Positions 1-12,132 of a stretch of DNA of 64,000 nt are shown here, one piece after another. Source of the DNA: Gloeopeniophorella convolvens (lineage: Eukaryota > Basidiomycota > Agaricomycetes > Russulales). How positions within the stretch are numbered: the stretch's first letter is position 1; every line of letters starts with the position of its first letter. Where the stretch lies: contig WTXD01000071.1 in NCBI GenBank assembly GCA_022496205.1, positions 57,228 through 121,227 of the forward strand, in the 5' to 3' direction. The translations under genes were made by a program, and so were the position numbers. Below the pieces are notes generated by a model, which was not told the DNA's origin, searched no databases, and saw nothing but the letters and a program-made list of their open reading frames with translations.

Positions 1-1328
1 GCAGGTCGCGCTTGCGCGGCAGTGGGTCGGCGACTCTGCGGACCCGGACGACACGCCTACAGAGGTGACCATCAAACTCCCCGAGCCGACGTCCGAAGGC
101 ATCGTTGTAAGCAACAATACGGAGATCAAAACGGAGAAGTATCCCCTTCCGCACTCATACAACGACGCGGTCTCCATTATTGAGCGCTTCGAGCACGGTG
201 CTGACGCGCTCGTCGGGCGCCGACACGACGACGTCGCGGACACAGTCGGACAACATGCTCTACAAGACCGTACAGCCCTCGCAGACGAGCAATGGCTAGG
301 AAACGAGAAGGAGGAACTTGACTCGTACGTGGCAGCACCGTCCATGCTGGTATTTCGCTGACGGACGTTGCGCGCACGTCAGATACGTCTCTGAGCTGTC
401 ATACATCCATACCAAGCTGATGATTGTGGACGACCGTCGCGTCATCGTAGGCGATCCATTGTTCCCCGGTTTGCACGCTGCCTTACTAATTTGGACGTTT
501 CCCAGATGGGCTCTGCAAACCTGAACGACCGCAGTCAGAGAGTCAGTGCCTTGCCCTGGTGTAGGTCCCGCCGCGGCGACGTGCTGACATTGTGAATGTA
601 GGGCGACGGCGACTCTGAGATTGCTTTGGTCGTCGAGGACGACGACCACATCTCCAGCAGGATGGACGGCCGGCCCTATAGCGCTTCCCGCTTCGCTGCG
701 ACCCTGCGACGCAAGCTTTTCCGCCGTGCGTGCCTGTCCTTATGCAGCTGCACTGCCTCTGATGACGTATATGGTTCCGCAGAGCACATTGGCCTAATTC
801 CGCCTCAGAATGTGACGTCGCGCCACGAGCACGTAACATCGTTCATGCGCGCCGCTCCGGTGCCGAACGAGGACGAGACAGAGCTGAAGGACGACGCGCG
901 CGTCATGGACCCGTTGTCAGACGAGTTTCTGCATATGTTCAACGGGACTGCGCGCGTCAACCGCGAGGTGTTCACGGAGCTCTTCCGCCCGGTGCCGACG
1001 AACCTCGTGCACAACTGGAATGCATATGACGTGCGTATGCCTGCGGACCCTGTGGAGCGTAGAGTGCTGACAACGAGGACCCCGTCCAGGCGTACAAACC
1101 GAAGGTCAAGACGGGACATGTCGTACCTGGTGTGCCACTCAGCCGCGTCAAGGAACGGCTCGCGCTCGTGCGTGGATCAATCGTGGAGGCACCCATCGTG
1201 CGTGACTGTGCGTTCGATTCCCTTCCATGATTGACGTAGCACCACAGGACTTTTTGATTGACGAGAAGGACTTTGTGGAGGGGCCGGAGTGGATTGGGCT
1301 CAACCCCACGCTGCCTATATATATATGA
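1..1328 (+). CDS. pld1: Phospholipase D (PLD1/Spo14 type), 3' part
   Basis: This is the C-terminal 327 residues of a PLD1-type phospholipase D, which hydrolyses phosphatidylcholine to phosphatidic acid at membranes; the 5' part lies outside the window. Exons read in one frame: 2-324, 383-446, 506-541, 602-725, 783-1030, 1090-1197 and 1248-1328, separated by 50-60 bp GT-AG introns, most with a GCTGAC-like branch site. Exons 2 and 3 together give the second HKD catalytic motif, HTKLMIVDD followed by GSANLNDRSQ, with His, Lys and Asp all in place. The next exon holds GDGDSEIALVVED and the LRRKL segment seen in eukaryotic PLDs. The end, EGPEWIGLNPTLPIYI, resembles the family's hydrophobic C-terminus. 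Without splicing the region looks broken, but every stop falls inside an intron, so I read it as intact. The neighbour downstream is on the same strand and unrelated. Confidence 0.93.
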
Positions 1329-2343
1329 ACACAGGCGGGGCAAGAAGAGCTTGGATACGTCAAGGGAGGTTAGAATCAAGTCAAGAGTGATGAGAACACA
1401 TAGGTGTAAGTGTGTAGCGTGTAGTGTGTAGGTTGGAAGTTCGGAGAATTGCGCGGATATGCGCTCCATATGTGAAGCTTTGAAGTTTGAAGTATGACGG
1501 AAATGTGCTTATGGAGCGTGAATCATGTTTTGTATCGCGGAGGACAGTGGATGTGCCCCTCCGAGTGTGGCGCTGCCCTCGGCGAGCTTGGGCAGCTTAG
1601 GCCCGTGTTGATGGGGCTGGCAACGCCACAAAGCCAGCTGCGCAGCGGGACCGTAATGGTGCCTTGCTCCCCCTGCCATCCGCCACGTGCACTCACGTTC
1701 TTTCACTGGGCAATGGTCTCCAACCTCAATCGCCCAAATGTAAGTCCTTCGCTCGCCAGTCGGTTCCGGTGGCACTTACGAGGGCTTCTTGGGCAAGTAG
1801 GATTCAATTCCGTTCCGCTGGTGGCTCGGATCGCGATGGACAATTCATCAGCGAGCCCGTGAAAATGAGGGTTGCTCCACAGCGCCGCGCCATCCACGCT
1901 TGATCTTAGACACACCGCTCCGCTAGAACGATAATTTTGGCGTATTCCCCGTGCTCGGAACCTCATGTCGCAAGTCTAAACAATGGGCACAGCGACGCTT
2001 GACGTCAGGCCGATAGCGGCGACGGGGACATAAAAAATACCCCCGGCCTGGACCATGGGGTCCAAGCACAGTCCCTCTCTCGCTGCCTCGACCTCCTCCA
2101 CGCCCCCATACACGTCTTCCCTGCCACTCATCAGGTTATCATCCGCAATACGCGGTTCCCCTGTGTGTCGTGCAAAGTCGTGATAAGGACCCTTCGCGAC
2201 TTATCTCAGAGGCGGCGGGACCGTCGGACTGTCGCGCCCCGGATAATTTTTTCTTTTCAGCGGTGCGTCCACAATGTTTCTTCCCATTTCCTGGTATGTC
2301 CTCTCACAGACCTCCCCTTTCTATCCATACAGTCCTGTCTGAG
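1329..2343. other. Intergenic and 5' region of the next gene
   Basis: I see no convincing gene. A TATA-like run (ATAAAAAATA) lies at about 2030-2038, followed by CT-rich sequence that could be the start region and 5' UTR of the DUF1212 gene at 2344. Short frames on both strands here have no recognisable content. Confidence 0.45.
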
Positions 2344-5300
2344 ATGTCTGCCCCAACCTCGCCGTCCCCTCGCCAGCCGGGAGGAACGGTCCGCATACCT
2401 GGAAACCGCACTCCGCGCCGCGTTCAGTGGGCGAGCGCGGTCGACGTAGATGTGACCGCAGGGGGAGCACGCGATCGCGGTCACGAAAGTGAAGAGACAT
2501 CGACACACGAACTCGACGAAGCCGGTCTTAATGTGCGTAGCACTCAGTTACAAGCCGGCCTCGTCTGACGTGCGCTCTTACAGCCAACTGCGTTCCAAAC
2601 CCTTGCGCACGCTCTCGAGCGTCATCGCTCGAGTTCCTTATCGCCACTTCCCAGGATATCCGTTCCTCCACAACCCCCTCAATCGTTATCATACTCTCCA
2701 TCATCCGCGGAATCATCTATACCCGCCTCCCCCAGAATCTTGACGCCCGAGATCGACGTCCCTGGCGAAGTCTTCATTGATCCGGATGAGCGTTCAGGCC
2801 TCCCAGCTCCACTCCCTGAAGGCCCGCGGAGGGAAGCCGTTTCTGATAGCGAAGCACGCGCCACTCGTGTCGTCCGCGCTCACTCCCGGAATCCCTTCTC
2901 AAAGAAGTTCTACCGTCGGCGTGACCGCCCCGCACCTCATCGCCGAAGCAAGAGCGTGGATGTGGAAGCCGTTGCCGACACGGCACCACCGACCACGCGC
3001 ACGGGTGGGGGTATTCTTGCTGCACTGCTCACGCTGTACGACCGCGACTCCGACGCTGCGTCGGTGTCGGATACAACGACTCTCGCCGAGACACCGGACC
3101 GTCGCTCACACATCTCACCAACACACTCCTTGCTCTCTCTCGCATCAACGCCAGGGAAAAAAGTGTCCAAGGCACTGCATCTCCCCGAGGCTCGCCCACC
3201 AAAGGAGCGCAATGCTGCTGGCGTCTGGGGCCCGCTTATCGCCAGTACGGGCACGCTTATCGGCGCTGCTGCGCCAACGCACAGTACCCTCGCCCCGGAT
3301 ATCAAGCGACCCGGGTACCATCTTTCTCGGTACGTCCAAGCCACTTCATCAACTACTTTGTCTGAAGGTATCCTGTAGTTACTCGTTAGATAGTAAGATT
3401 CCCACCGTGCAAGGGCACCCCTCATCAAGGCCAGCAAGTATGATCATCGATGAGAACGCTCACCAACGCTCGGCATCATCGTCACAGTCCCCTACACACC
3501 CCAACACGCAAACGGATCCCTCGCCTTCAGATACCGTGCCATTACATGGGCATCGCATGAGGTGGACAGAGACTCTGCGGGACCTGCCCAAGAGCGGATG
3601 GATGATACACCCTGGCACGGCGCCTGGCACGCCGAACACAGCGACGGACAGTGAACTTGGCTATGACGAGAAAGAGCACTTGGCTGCAGAAAAAGAGGCC
3701 GACAAACGGCGTCACATGCAAGGCCGGCGACGTGACGCGAAGAAACGACGGCGCAAAGCAGAAATCTACGTGAGTGCATGTTGGTCCTAGAGCGCCAGCT
3801 CTGTCTGACCAGCCATGAATAGATCACGCGCCACATCTCATCCATCATCTCACGACAAGCGTTCATCATGAAGCTGGCACGCGCGATGATGATGTTTGGC
3901 GGGCCGACGCATCGCCTACAAGCGCAGCTGCAAAGTACGGCACGCGTCCTGGAGATTTCGCTGTCGTGCATGTACTTGCCGGATGTCATGCTGCTGTCAT
4001 TCGATGATGAAGTCACGAGCACAAGTAACGTGAAGCTCATCCGCCAGGGCTCGGCGCTGGACCTAGGCAAGCTGCAAGATGCTCACAAAGTTTATTGGCA
4101 GGTAAGTCTGCATCATTATTATGCGAACGCTGGCTAAAAAACTAGTGCAGGTCATTCATGACGACATGTCGGTCACAGACGCGTCGGCAGCGCTGGACAC
4201 GCTCATGCTTTCGAAGCCACTATATTCGCCCTGGCAACTCATCTTTTTCGGCGGCATGGCTTCTGCGTCCATCTGTAGCGTATCGTTCAACGGTTCTTTC
4301 ATCGACAGCCTCATATCGTTCCCGCTTGGCGCGCTCCTTGTCGCTGTCCAACTTCTTTCAGTACGAAACGAACTATACTCCAATATCTTTGAGTACGAGT
4401 TCCTCGCCTTTTTTCGGTACCCCGAGCTAACATAACATAGGATCACAATCGCCACACTCCTTAGTTTCCTCTCTGCCGCTCTCGCACAGACGCACCAGTT
4501 CTGTTATTCCGCCGTCGCGTCGTCTTCGGTTGTATTGATCTTGCCCGTAAGCATCCGCCTTCAATATCCTTACTGGCCCGTCTGACTGGATTCGCGCTAG
4601 GGTTTCATTGTACTTTGTGGCTCCCTTGAACTATCATCACGGAACATAGTCTCGGGCGCCGTGCGCCTCTGTTACGCCCTTATGTACTCAATCTTCCTCG
4701 GATTCGGCCTCGCGATCGGGGCCGAGATATACCAGAGGATGACAGGTCATCAGATCGCCGGGGGAGAGGAAGACTATATGTGCTCGGCCAGCCACAGCAA
4801 TGCCCTTTGGTACCGAAAGACACCGTCCGGCCTTTGGGGTGAGTCGCTTCGTTTTGAGAACTATTTTCGTATGTCTTACCGCTCGTCAGCTTTCTTGACT
4901 GTGCCGATGTATTCGCTGTTCTTGAGTTTGCGGAATCAAACCCCTTGGAATCGCAAGGAACTCGTGCGTCTTCTCAGACCCTTTAACCCGAGTAATTTGT
5001 TGGCTAATTATTACTGAAGGCAATCCTCGTGGCGATCTCTTGCGTAGGCTGGGTCACGAATCACTTCGTTGGCACGAAGTTCCCGAACCAAAGCGATATC
5101 AGCGCCGCGGTTGGGTACGTCTCCCGCGTCTCTACTGCGCCCAGAGCTCACATCCGGGACTGCAGTGCATTTGCTGTGGGTGTTATAGCCAATGTGTACG
5201 GCCGCATCTTCCGAGGAAACGCTTTCATTGTCATGGTACGCCCAGCTGCCGCGCTCTCTGACCTCGTGCATTCCCTGACCCTCGCCTAGATCACAGGCAT

Positions 5301-5517
5301 CCTTTTCCAGTTGCCATCTGGCTTAGGCCAAGGCGGACTTTTACATTTCGTATCGGAGCAGACCTCCGGGAGCGCGAATTCCTACGCATCGGGTTTCCAG
5401 GTCGCGCTGCAACTCATCTCCGTCTCAGTGGGTCTGACCGTCGGGCTCGGCATCTCGCTCGTGCTCGTGTTCCCTATCCTCTCGCGCCGGCGGCAAAGCG
5501 GCGTCTTCAGTCTCTGA
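2344..5517 (+). CDS. Prm10/ThrE-like (DUF1212) multi-pass membrane transporter
   Basis: This gene has eleven exons: 2344-2532, 2584-3329, 3394-3769, 3823-4101, 4151-4392, 4441-4546, 4601-4838, 4890-4963, 5020-5114, 5166-5235 and 5290-5517 (880 aa). Residues 1 to about 430 are hydrophilic, rich in Pro, Ser and Arg, and probably cytosolic. From about residue 437 it matches the fungal Prm10/ThrE (DUF1212) domain: LARAMMMFGGPTHRL, then many membrane segments, including GFIVLCGSLELSSRNIVSG and IFLGFGLAIGAEIY, the loop GRIFRGNAF and the segment LPSGLGQGG. The bacterial relative ThrE exports threonine and serine; the fungal substrate is not established. All introns are 48-64 bp with consensus ends and phases agree throughout. 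The start at 2344 is the first ATG of the open exon; an extra 5' UTR intron is possible. Confidence 0.9.
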
Positions 5518-6129
5518 TTGCTTTGTCCTTCTTTCCCCTTCACGTTTTGCCCTCTTCTCTGCTTCCTGTTACACATTGTACGATTCTCCTCTTAGACATC
5601 ATATCTACTCTACACTGCATGCGTCTCGGACCACTACATCCATTGCATTTACTGTGATATCGCATACATCTCCACGCATCCAAGATCGGTATATACTTAG
5701 AGTCTTCGCTTTACTTTTCCAATACCACCATGGCATCAACTTTGGGGCCGATTTCCCCCCTCTATATACTGACCACTGCGGGCGGTGTTCTTGCAATGCT
5801 CGCAAATGGGATGCGGAAGGAGTTCACTTGAGAGTCTGGCACCATGACGGCGACAGGTTACTCGAAACCCTAACATGAGGGATTCGACAGCGTTGACCGC
5901 CGCCGCAGGCCGCCGTGGTGATCGCATTGGTGATGTTTGGGGGTTGCATGTCAGATGATTATTCAACGCACTGGACTGTGCACTGCGAGACAAATCGATT
6001 CTGACACGCCGAAGCGCACGTTCCACACTTCTGGATGTGAACCGCGACATTTTTCGCTCTGACAGTACAACCACACGGCGCCTAGTATAGCGCACAACTG
6101 CACCGCCGAACTACTCAACCTCTCGACCC
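5518..6129. other. Convergent intergenic region
   Basis: This is the 3' flank of the DUF1212 gene and of the minus-strand gene that ends at 6130. I see no gene. A single CCCTAA word near 5867 is too short to mean anything. Confidence 0.5.
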
Positions 6130-6607
6130 TCAGCCAAAGAGACCGCCTTTCGCGCCGGTCGCACCGATGCGCGCGATGGCTTCCTGCGTGGTGTCACACG
6201 TCACGATCTGCAGAGCCCATAATGAGCGCCCACAACTCAGCATAGGATCTGACGCACCGCGCCATGGGCCCCGCCGTTCGGGAGCGCGAGGCACTGCAGG
6301 CCGGGAGCGCATGCGCTGAGGACGAGCGCGTTGTTGACGCACTGGGCGAACTTGCCATCCACGCACACGTTCGAATCACCGTTGTTGCACGGCGAGCTCG
6401 GCGTGAGCGTCGAGAACTGCAGATTGAGCGCCTGCGCGGCCTGGCCGTCCGCTTGTGGGGGTGGTGTCAGCGGGACGGAGTTGGGAGGGCGCGAGTGCGC
6501 GGCGCACCGAGCGTGGAGGAGCCCGCCTGCCGAGGGTGGGGCGCGGGCATTGCGTGCGCGGCGGTGGCCGCGAGGAGGGCGATGATAAAAGAGTGGAAGT
6601 GGACCAT
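6130..6607 (-). CDS. Small secreted six-cysteine protein, CBM19-like (copy A)
   Basis: Minus-strand exons 6508-6607, 6258-6451 and 6130-6207 give 123 aa. Residues 1-19 are a signal peptide (MVHFHSFIIALLAATAAHA). The mature part carries DGQAAQALN, then six cysteines in a pattern like SPC, SNVC, KFAQC, LSAC, GLQC and IVTCD, and ends with ARIGATGAKGGLFG. This resembles the CBM19-like domain (family 19 chitin-binding module) annotated in many polypore secreted proteins; chitin binding is inferred from that, not shown. Intron positions and phases are identical to those of the paralogue at 7834-8307, so the two arose by tandem duplication. The ORF read straight through meets a stop just after GAHGA, but that stop lies within intron 2 (6208-6257). 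Confidence 0.85.
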
Positions 6608-7833
6608 AATAAATGACAATAGAAGAGTGTGTGGGCGGGAGAGACGAAGCGGGGAGCACCAGGCTCAAGAAAGGGCAAGTTGGCTGGGAAGTTGAAGGCG
6701 CAGACAGGAGAATAGGAACGCCCACTGTTGCTCTCTTTTTATGCAGCGATGGAGGGCGGATCTCGCGGGTGGGTCTTGCAGAGATGGACGGCGCGGGACT
6801 TACAGAACGCGCGGGGTGCTACCAGGGGAGAAGATCGTCAGAAGGCATGCCAGTATTCTCATCGGTGAGGGTTGTAAGGGCGGTAGTGGGAGAAGTCCAA
6901 TGTGGTAGATCCGCCGCCGCGGAGCACTACACACGAAGGACGATCAGACGCAGGCGTGAGGGCAACGACGTGTGCGTCTGGTGCGCAGTAAACGGTTTCA
7001 GGGACAGATCAGAGGAGAGCCGCTCGCGAGATAGATGCATGACCTCCAGTAGCGCTGTTCGTCGGGGGCAATAGACGTGCTGCTAGTGACCAGCTGTCAG
7101 GCGCAGGGAGAAGAAGCGTGCGTAGATGGAAGTACGCTAGCTACCAGGACCTGAAACCAGAGCACATTTTTTCCCTTCAGCCAGAACGGAGCACTGCCAA
7201 AAGAATCGTGGATACGCATAGAGGGTGAACTAGACTGATGGTATGATAGGCTGCTGGACGCACATAAAGGCGTACACAGCACACGTCAGTCGCCAGACGA
7301 CAGGGCAAGGCGACAAGTCCGTCTTACGGTATGGAGATCAGAACATGCAAGGTGTCGTCAAGATCAGATTGGAGCGGAACACAGCACTGGCGATCCCTAG
7401 ATGATCCAGTCAAAAGCAACAACTGGCTTGCGTCAAAGAGTGAGGTAAGTTCGGACATAACGTCGCGATGATAGTTGCTTGCTCAAAACCCTAACCCAAG
7501 GGCCCGCTCAGCCCATCATATCATTAGTCTAGATTGGTGACAATCGATCAATCTGTGGTACATCACGTGCGTTGTAAATTCTGTCGCACCGGACGGATAC
7601 CCATCGTAGAACGTCAGTTATCTTCTAGGCAGTCAGCGTAAGGTCGACATGGCAACGGAGGCCGGTTGATGTCACTCGAAACTGACATATCACACCATCC
7701 AACACGATTCGCGCAAGTGGAGGACACTAAAGCGAGCGGGCCAATCTATCATCCCATTATACAACTCAACAACCACACGGTCGCTTGGTGCTAGTGATAC
7801 ATGGTGCCAAGAAATAAACTGTCCTCCGAGTCT
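6608..7833. other. Spacer between the two CBM19-like copies
   Basis: This stretch contains the promoter of copy A and the 3' flank of copy B. Short frames on both strands lack coding features. An 11-base CCCTAACCC-like word near 7489 is isolated. I see no gene. Confidence 0.5.
6735..6744 (-). promoter_or_regulatory. TATA-like box of CBM19-like copy A
   Basis: The minus strand reads GCATAAAAAG about 128 bp upstream of the ATG at 6607. The paralogue at 8307 has CATAAATA at a matching distance. Confidence 0.5.
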
Positions 7834-8307
7834 TCAACCAGTAAGACCGCCCTGAGCGCCGGTCGCGGCGATGCGCGCGATCGCATCCGCCTGGGTATCG
7901 CACGTCACGGACTGCAAAGCCAATCAGCATGCGCAAGTATATAGTACACGCGAGGCGACGCACCGTGCCAGGGGAGTTGACGAGCGGGAGTGCGACGCAC
8001 TGCAGACCACCAGCGCAGGCGGTGACCGCGAACGCGCCGTTGGAGCACTGCGCGAACTGTCCGCCCACACATGCGTTCTGGCCGGCAGTGCACGGCGAAG
8101 ATGCCGTGAGAGACGCAAACTGCTGGTTGAGGGCCTGCGCGGCTTGGCCGTTGGCTAGGGAGCATCGAGTCAGCGGGGTAAGACAGGGCGAGGATGGGAA
8201 AGGGGCGTACCGAGGGTGAACGCGGCACGGGGGATTGGGGGCGAGGGAACCGCGTACGCGGCAGTGGCGGCGACGAGGGCGACAATGAAAGAGGAGAGTT
8301 GGACCAT
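7834..8307 (-). CDS. Small secreted six-cysteine protein, CBM19-like (copy B)
   Basis: Minus-strand exons 8211-8307, 7964-8154 and 7834-7911 give 121 aa. The signal peptide is MVQLSSFIVALVAATAAYA. The mature domain starts NGQAAQALNQQFASLTASS, has the six cysteines of the family (SPC, QNAC, QFAQC, VTAC, GLQC and VTCD) and ends ARIAATGAQGGLTG. Relative to copy A it has the same intron phases, and the last exon is exactly the same length (78 nt). The short linker after the signal peptide is rich in Pro. Expected role: secreted or cell-wall carbohydrate (chitin) binding, by family only. It is transcribed in the same direction as copy A. Confidence 0.86.
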
Positions 8308-9299
8308 GATGAACGACAGAGAAAGTGTGAGTGGATGAAAACAAATGGGGAGCACCGGGCTCGAATAATGACAAGTTGGCTGGGAGTCGAAGGAGCAGAC
8401 TGGAGAGCAGGAGTCCGCGCGGGCTGCTATTTATGCTGCTGGGATTGGGTGCCATCAGGGCGAGTGGGTCCCAGACGGGTGTACGGGGTGTACGGGGTGC
8501 ACGAGACGTTGGAGAGGGAGACCATCATCAGAAAGTATAGCGCTATCGCAAATGAGAAGGAGTAGAAACAGTTGCAGAAGAGCTGACGCCGAGTCAATAT
8601 GATGGAGGATCAGATGGACAGGATTACATGTGGTGCGGCAGTGTGTGCACCTGACGCGCCGAAGAGGCTCAGAAGCAGAATCAGATACTTGGAGACGAGC
8701 AGCGTGCTGAGGGAGGAGCACTGCCGGCTGCAGTTCGACGTCATGCTCGCCTGGAGCAGAGCACGTAGCGGTCATCCGTCAGGCGCTTGGGAAAGAAGCG
8801 GCAGGAATGGAAGTGAGCTAGCCGCAAAAGTTCGAAGACAGCGGCGCATTGTTCGCCAAAGGTCGAAGAATAATCATGACAGACGTTGGTGGCGCAGACT
8901 GCTGAGCGGACGACAAGTAAACATGTCCAGCGAGTGTTGGCGACGAGACGACAAGGACATCAGAGCATTGCGCACACGCCAGAGCGGAGCGACAGCGAAT
9001 CGGTTGCGGTGACAGCTCGCCCACGGCCACCGGCGACGCCGAGCCGTGATCCAATCAACGGCGAAGGCCCAGAAAAGGGAAAGACCAGGGCGCTTCTGTG
9101 GGAGAATGACATAAGCGACGTCGGCCGTCGTTGGGCACCCGACAAGAACAGATCGTCGTCGTCGCCTCTTTGACCTCGCCTTTCTTGCTCTCTCCCGCCA
9201 CTTCCCGCCTTTCCCCGCCCCCAGGCCCTTTTTCTCTCTTTTCCCTTCCCCTCCGCTCGTCTAGCGGTCACATTCTTTTCACGCCAAAACATAGTCATC
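8308..9299. other. Divergent intergenic region
   Basis: It holds the promoter of CBM19-like copy B on the left and the promoter of the gene at 9300 on the right, with a C/T-rich stretch at about 9170-9260. Three short direct repeats of a GTGTACGGG-like word lie near 8478-8500. I see no gene. Confidence 0.5.
8429..8436 (-). promoter_or_regulatory. TATA-like box of CBM19-like copy B
   Basis: The minus strand reads CATAAATA about 122 bp upstream of the ATG at 8307. Confidence 0.5.
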
Positions 9300-11300
9300 A
9301 TGTCTCACTTCCGTATGGGCAAGATCGCCGCGCCCTTTGCGCACAGGTCCCACAAGCGCGCCAATCCTGGTTCGTTTTTATCCTCTCTCTTGCTTTTCTC
9401 TTTCCATCAAATTGCCCTCTCGCCGCTGGTCCGTCTTTGCCCGGAACACGCCGCCTTGCACTGCCTTGCTTGTTTAGGAGACTCCCCTCATTGATTTTTC
9501 TCGCGCATATGCGCGCTCCCTTGTCGACCTTGAGACACGCACCCAGTCAATACGTGGCGTGCACCCCATATATGCGCTCGTTCTCTCCGTATCCTTCGTG
9601 TTGGGGACGAACAGTTATCTCCGGCCGTTGCGCGGCGATCATCAATCACGCCTAGCACCATCTTTTGTTCCCCTGCACATCTACTGCATTGCGTGCTCTC
9701 GTCTTTTCCCATCCCTGTCATCGCTCATTCTTCCACTCGTGCTAACTAATGTTTCTGCAGCTTGCAACTCTGGCGGCTTCTACATCTCTCCCTCCTCTGG
9801 TCAAACCATTGACTACACCCAGCCTGTCAACATGACGTGGGACACGACCTGCTTGAACTCTACCAATGTCGACATCTTCCTCTATGCTCCTGGATCTGAG
9901 ACGTCACGTATCCATGCATGGCAGGAAGTCTACTACCCCGCGGGTTCCTACCAAACCACGTTTGAGCCTAAGTGGTGGAACTCGACCAGCCCGGTTAGCC
10001 TCCAACTTACGATCGTCCCATCCGGCACCCCTCCCTTCCTTTCCCCCTACCCAGCTGGCCCTGTCTTCACTGTCAACTACCAGGCTCCTTCGTCCGGCAC
10101 CCCCGCTATTGCCGATCTGTCCAAGCCTGATGACAGCGTCACCGTCGTCAAGAATTCGCCTGCTTTCCACAAGCATCTCTCTAAGGGCAAAGTTGCCGCT
10201 GCCGTCATCATGCCTCTTCTCTTTATCGCTTTCCTCATTAGCGCCGCCTACATCAAGATCAAGCGCGGCCGCGGAAAGGAGAAGCGCAAACAGTGGACCG
10301 AGGCTGTCGACAAACGCATGAGCACCATCTCGACCGACTGGAAATCCGTCTCCGCCGCCGGTGCTCAGGCCGCCATCCGCAACAGCATGGCCGTTGGTGG
10401 TAACCACCGTAATTCTTCGTTCTCCTTCGGTGCTATCCGTCCGGAGTCTACCGTCGCGGTCGAAAGTGGTCAAGCAGGTATTGGTTCCAAGGCACGCACC
10501 GTACTTCCTGGTCAGAGCACTGGCATGGCGCAGCTTCGCCCCGGTGTCACCGCCCAGATGATGGCCGAGCGTGTTTCTAGGGTATCATTCGCTCCCGATG
10601 TGCGCCCGAGCATGGAAAGCCGCCGCACGGTCACCAGCCGCGCGTTCCACACCGCTATCATCCCGCCTCTCCCAGAGCGCAACTGGGAAATCACTCAGTC
10701 TGCGACCTCCGGCTCGGAAGCTGATGGTGCCATGTCCCCTACCCAGACCTCTGGCCCTCAGACTCTCAGTCTTGAGGAAATTCAGGCCCGCCTGGCTGGC
10801 AAGGAGGAAGCCCCGCGTCCGAGCGTTGATGAAGTTATGCCCGCTCTCCGCAGTACGCATTCCTATCTCGTATAGCCTTCTTGTCTCTGAACATCATCAT
10901 CACAGTGATGCGCACCGGTCAGACTTCGCCTGGTATGCAGAGCGATGGCGAACCCGAGCTTCTCTTCTCTGCGCAATCTGCAACCTTCCCGACCATCCCG
11001 TCCCCCACGCACAGCCCCGAGCCTGCTTCTGCCATGTCCAGCTTTATGCCGATGCAACCCGTGTCCGCAAACATGATGTCCCCTGACGACATGCTCCGTG
11101 CATATGCCGAACGCCGCGCAACCGCTGGTAGCGCTAACGGGCCCGCCCTACCGTCGCCGGCTTATTCTGGGTCCCAGGCCGGAATGCGCACACTCTATTC
11201 TCCCGCGCATACGGCGGCGACAGGCGCTAGCACGCGCACGACGATGGGCAGCCAGTACAGTGGATTCGCGGAGGAGGACGCTTACGGCGGTACTCTCTGA
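9300..11300 (+). CDS. Single-pass membrane protein with Kre9/Knh1-like ectodomain
   Basis: The proposed exons are 9300-9369, 9761-10852 and 10906-11300 (518 aa). Residues about 24-133 form a Kre9/Knh1-like ectodomain: it opens with FYISPSSGQTI, continues VNMTWDTTCLNSTNVDI and has several N-glycosylation sequons (NMT, NST). A transmembrane helix follows at about 168-188 (VAAAVIMPLLFIAFLISAAYI), then a basic stop-transfer sequence KIKRGRGKEKRK and a long Ser/Pro-rich cytosolic tail. Proteins of this layout are common in Agaricomycetes but have no established function; a cell-wall role is inferred from the ectodomain. The second intron (10853-10905) is normal. The first, 391 bp with a weak GTTCGT donor, is unusual, and the predicted N-terminus lacks a clear signal peptide, so exon 1 is the least certain part. 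Confidence 0.75.
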
Positions 11301-12132
11301 GAACCTGCTACGCTGGGGATTGTCGCCCTTTTCCACCTTCTTGGTCCACGAGTATGAACGTCTCGTTGTACATGTGTAACCCCTCCTATCCACTTGCGGC
11401 CGCAACCTCTTCCCCTTCCCTCCGAACAGGTTCTAGTTCTTGGATTAGCCCCTTGTCTCCGTGTCTGTCCCTGCCTAATTTTATCCCAATATATACACCA
11501 CTGTGCTCCCTCCCTCTGTTGTTGGCTCTACTTCAGAGACTTTTTTCTTCGTGTCACATACTGCAATTTCCCTTTCTCTCGGTCACGAGCGGTGTCCGGA
11601 CACCGCGCGTGTCGTCGGCGCTCCCGACTTACGCTGCGCGCATTCTCTCCCTACGGCCGGCTCGTTGATCGTTATATACCCCACAATTGCCTCTGCTACG
11701 TGTTAGTGTGTTTAACCAGTGTGATTGTAGGCGTTGAACACGCATCAGTTTGTTTTCGAGTGTCCCGACGGTCCCCTGTGTACACTGTACAGCCGATTTT
11801 GGTGTGTCCCAGAGGGTGCCGTCCCCGTACCTCTTGATCCTTCGATCGACAGACATCACGCGGACTGAAGATGTTGCAACGGGATTTTGCGAGAAGATGA
11901 TCCAAACAACGATTATATCCTGATCTAGTGAAGCAGTAATGCGATGGTATGAAGTCGAACTGATATATACGGTCCTTGGCAACGACAGCAACAACAACAA
12001 CGAACACCGAATCCGAATCCAAAGAGAGCGGGGGTAATAGAAGATAGCGGGCGGCTGTTGAGGGTGTTGATCAAACACCTCCGCATCAATGTCTGAGTTC
12101 AAACGAAGTCCTCAGCCTGGGCGCTCACACGC
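11301..12132. other. Intergenic; left remnant of the 2.9 kb repeat
   Basis: At about 11955-12060 the sequence TATATACGGTCCTTGGCAAC and the A/C-rich run after it match 14960-15060 and 17850-17960. It is thus the 3' flank carried with each copy of the eight-cysteine gene. I see no gene. Confidence 0.6.

Noticed and set aside
1..1328. Phospholipase D as a pseudogene with frameshifts
   Set aside because: Six short consensus introns remove every stop and frame change, and the joined exons match the family.
7485..7500. Telomere-type word AACCCTAACCC
   Set aside because: Less than two units, isolated, in ordinary sequence; likely chance, unlike the tract at 61002.
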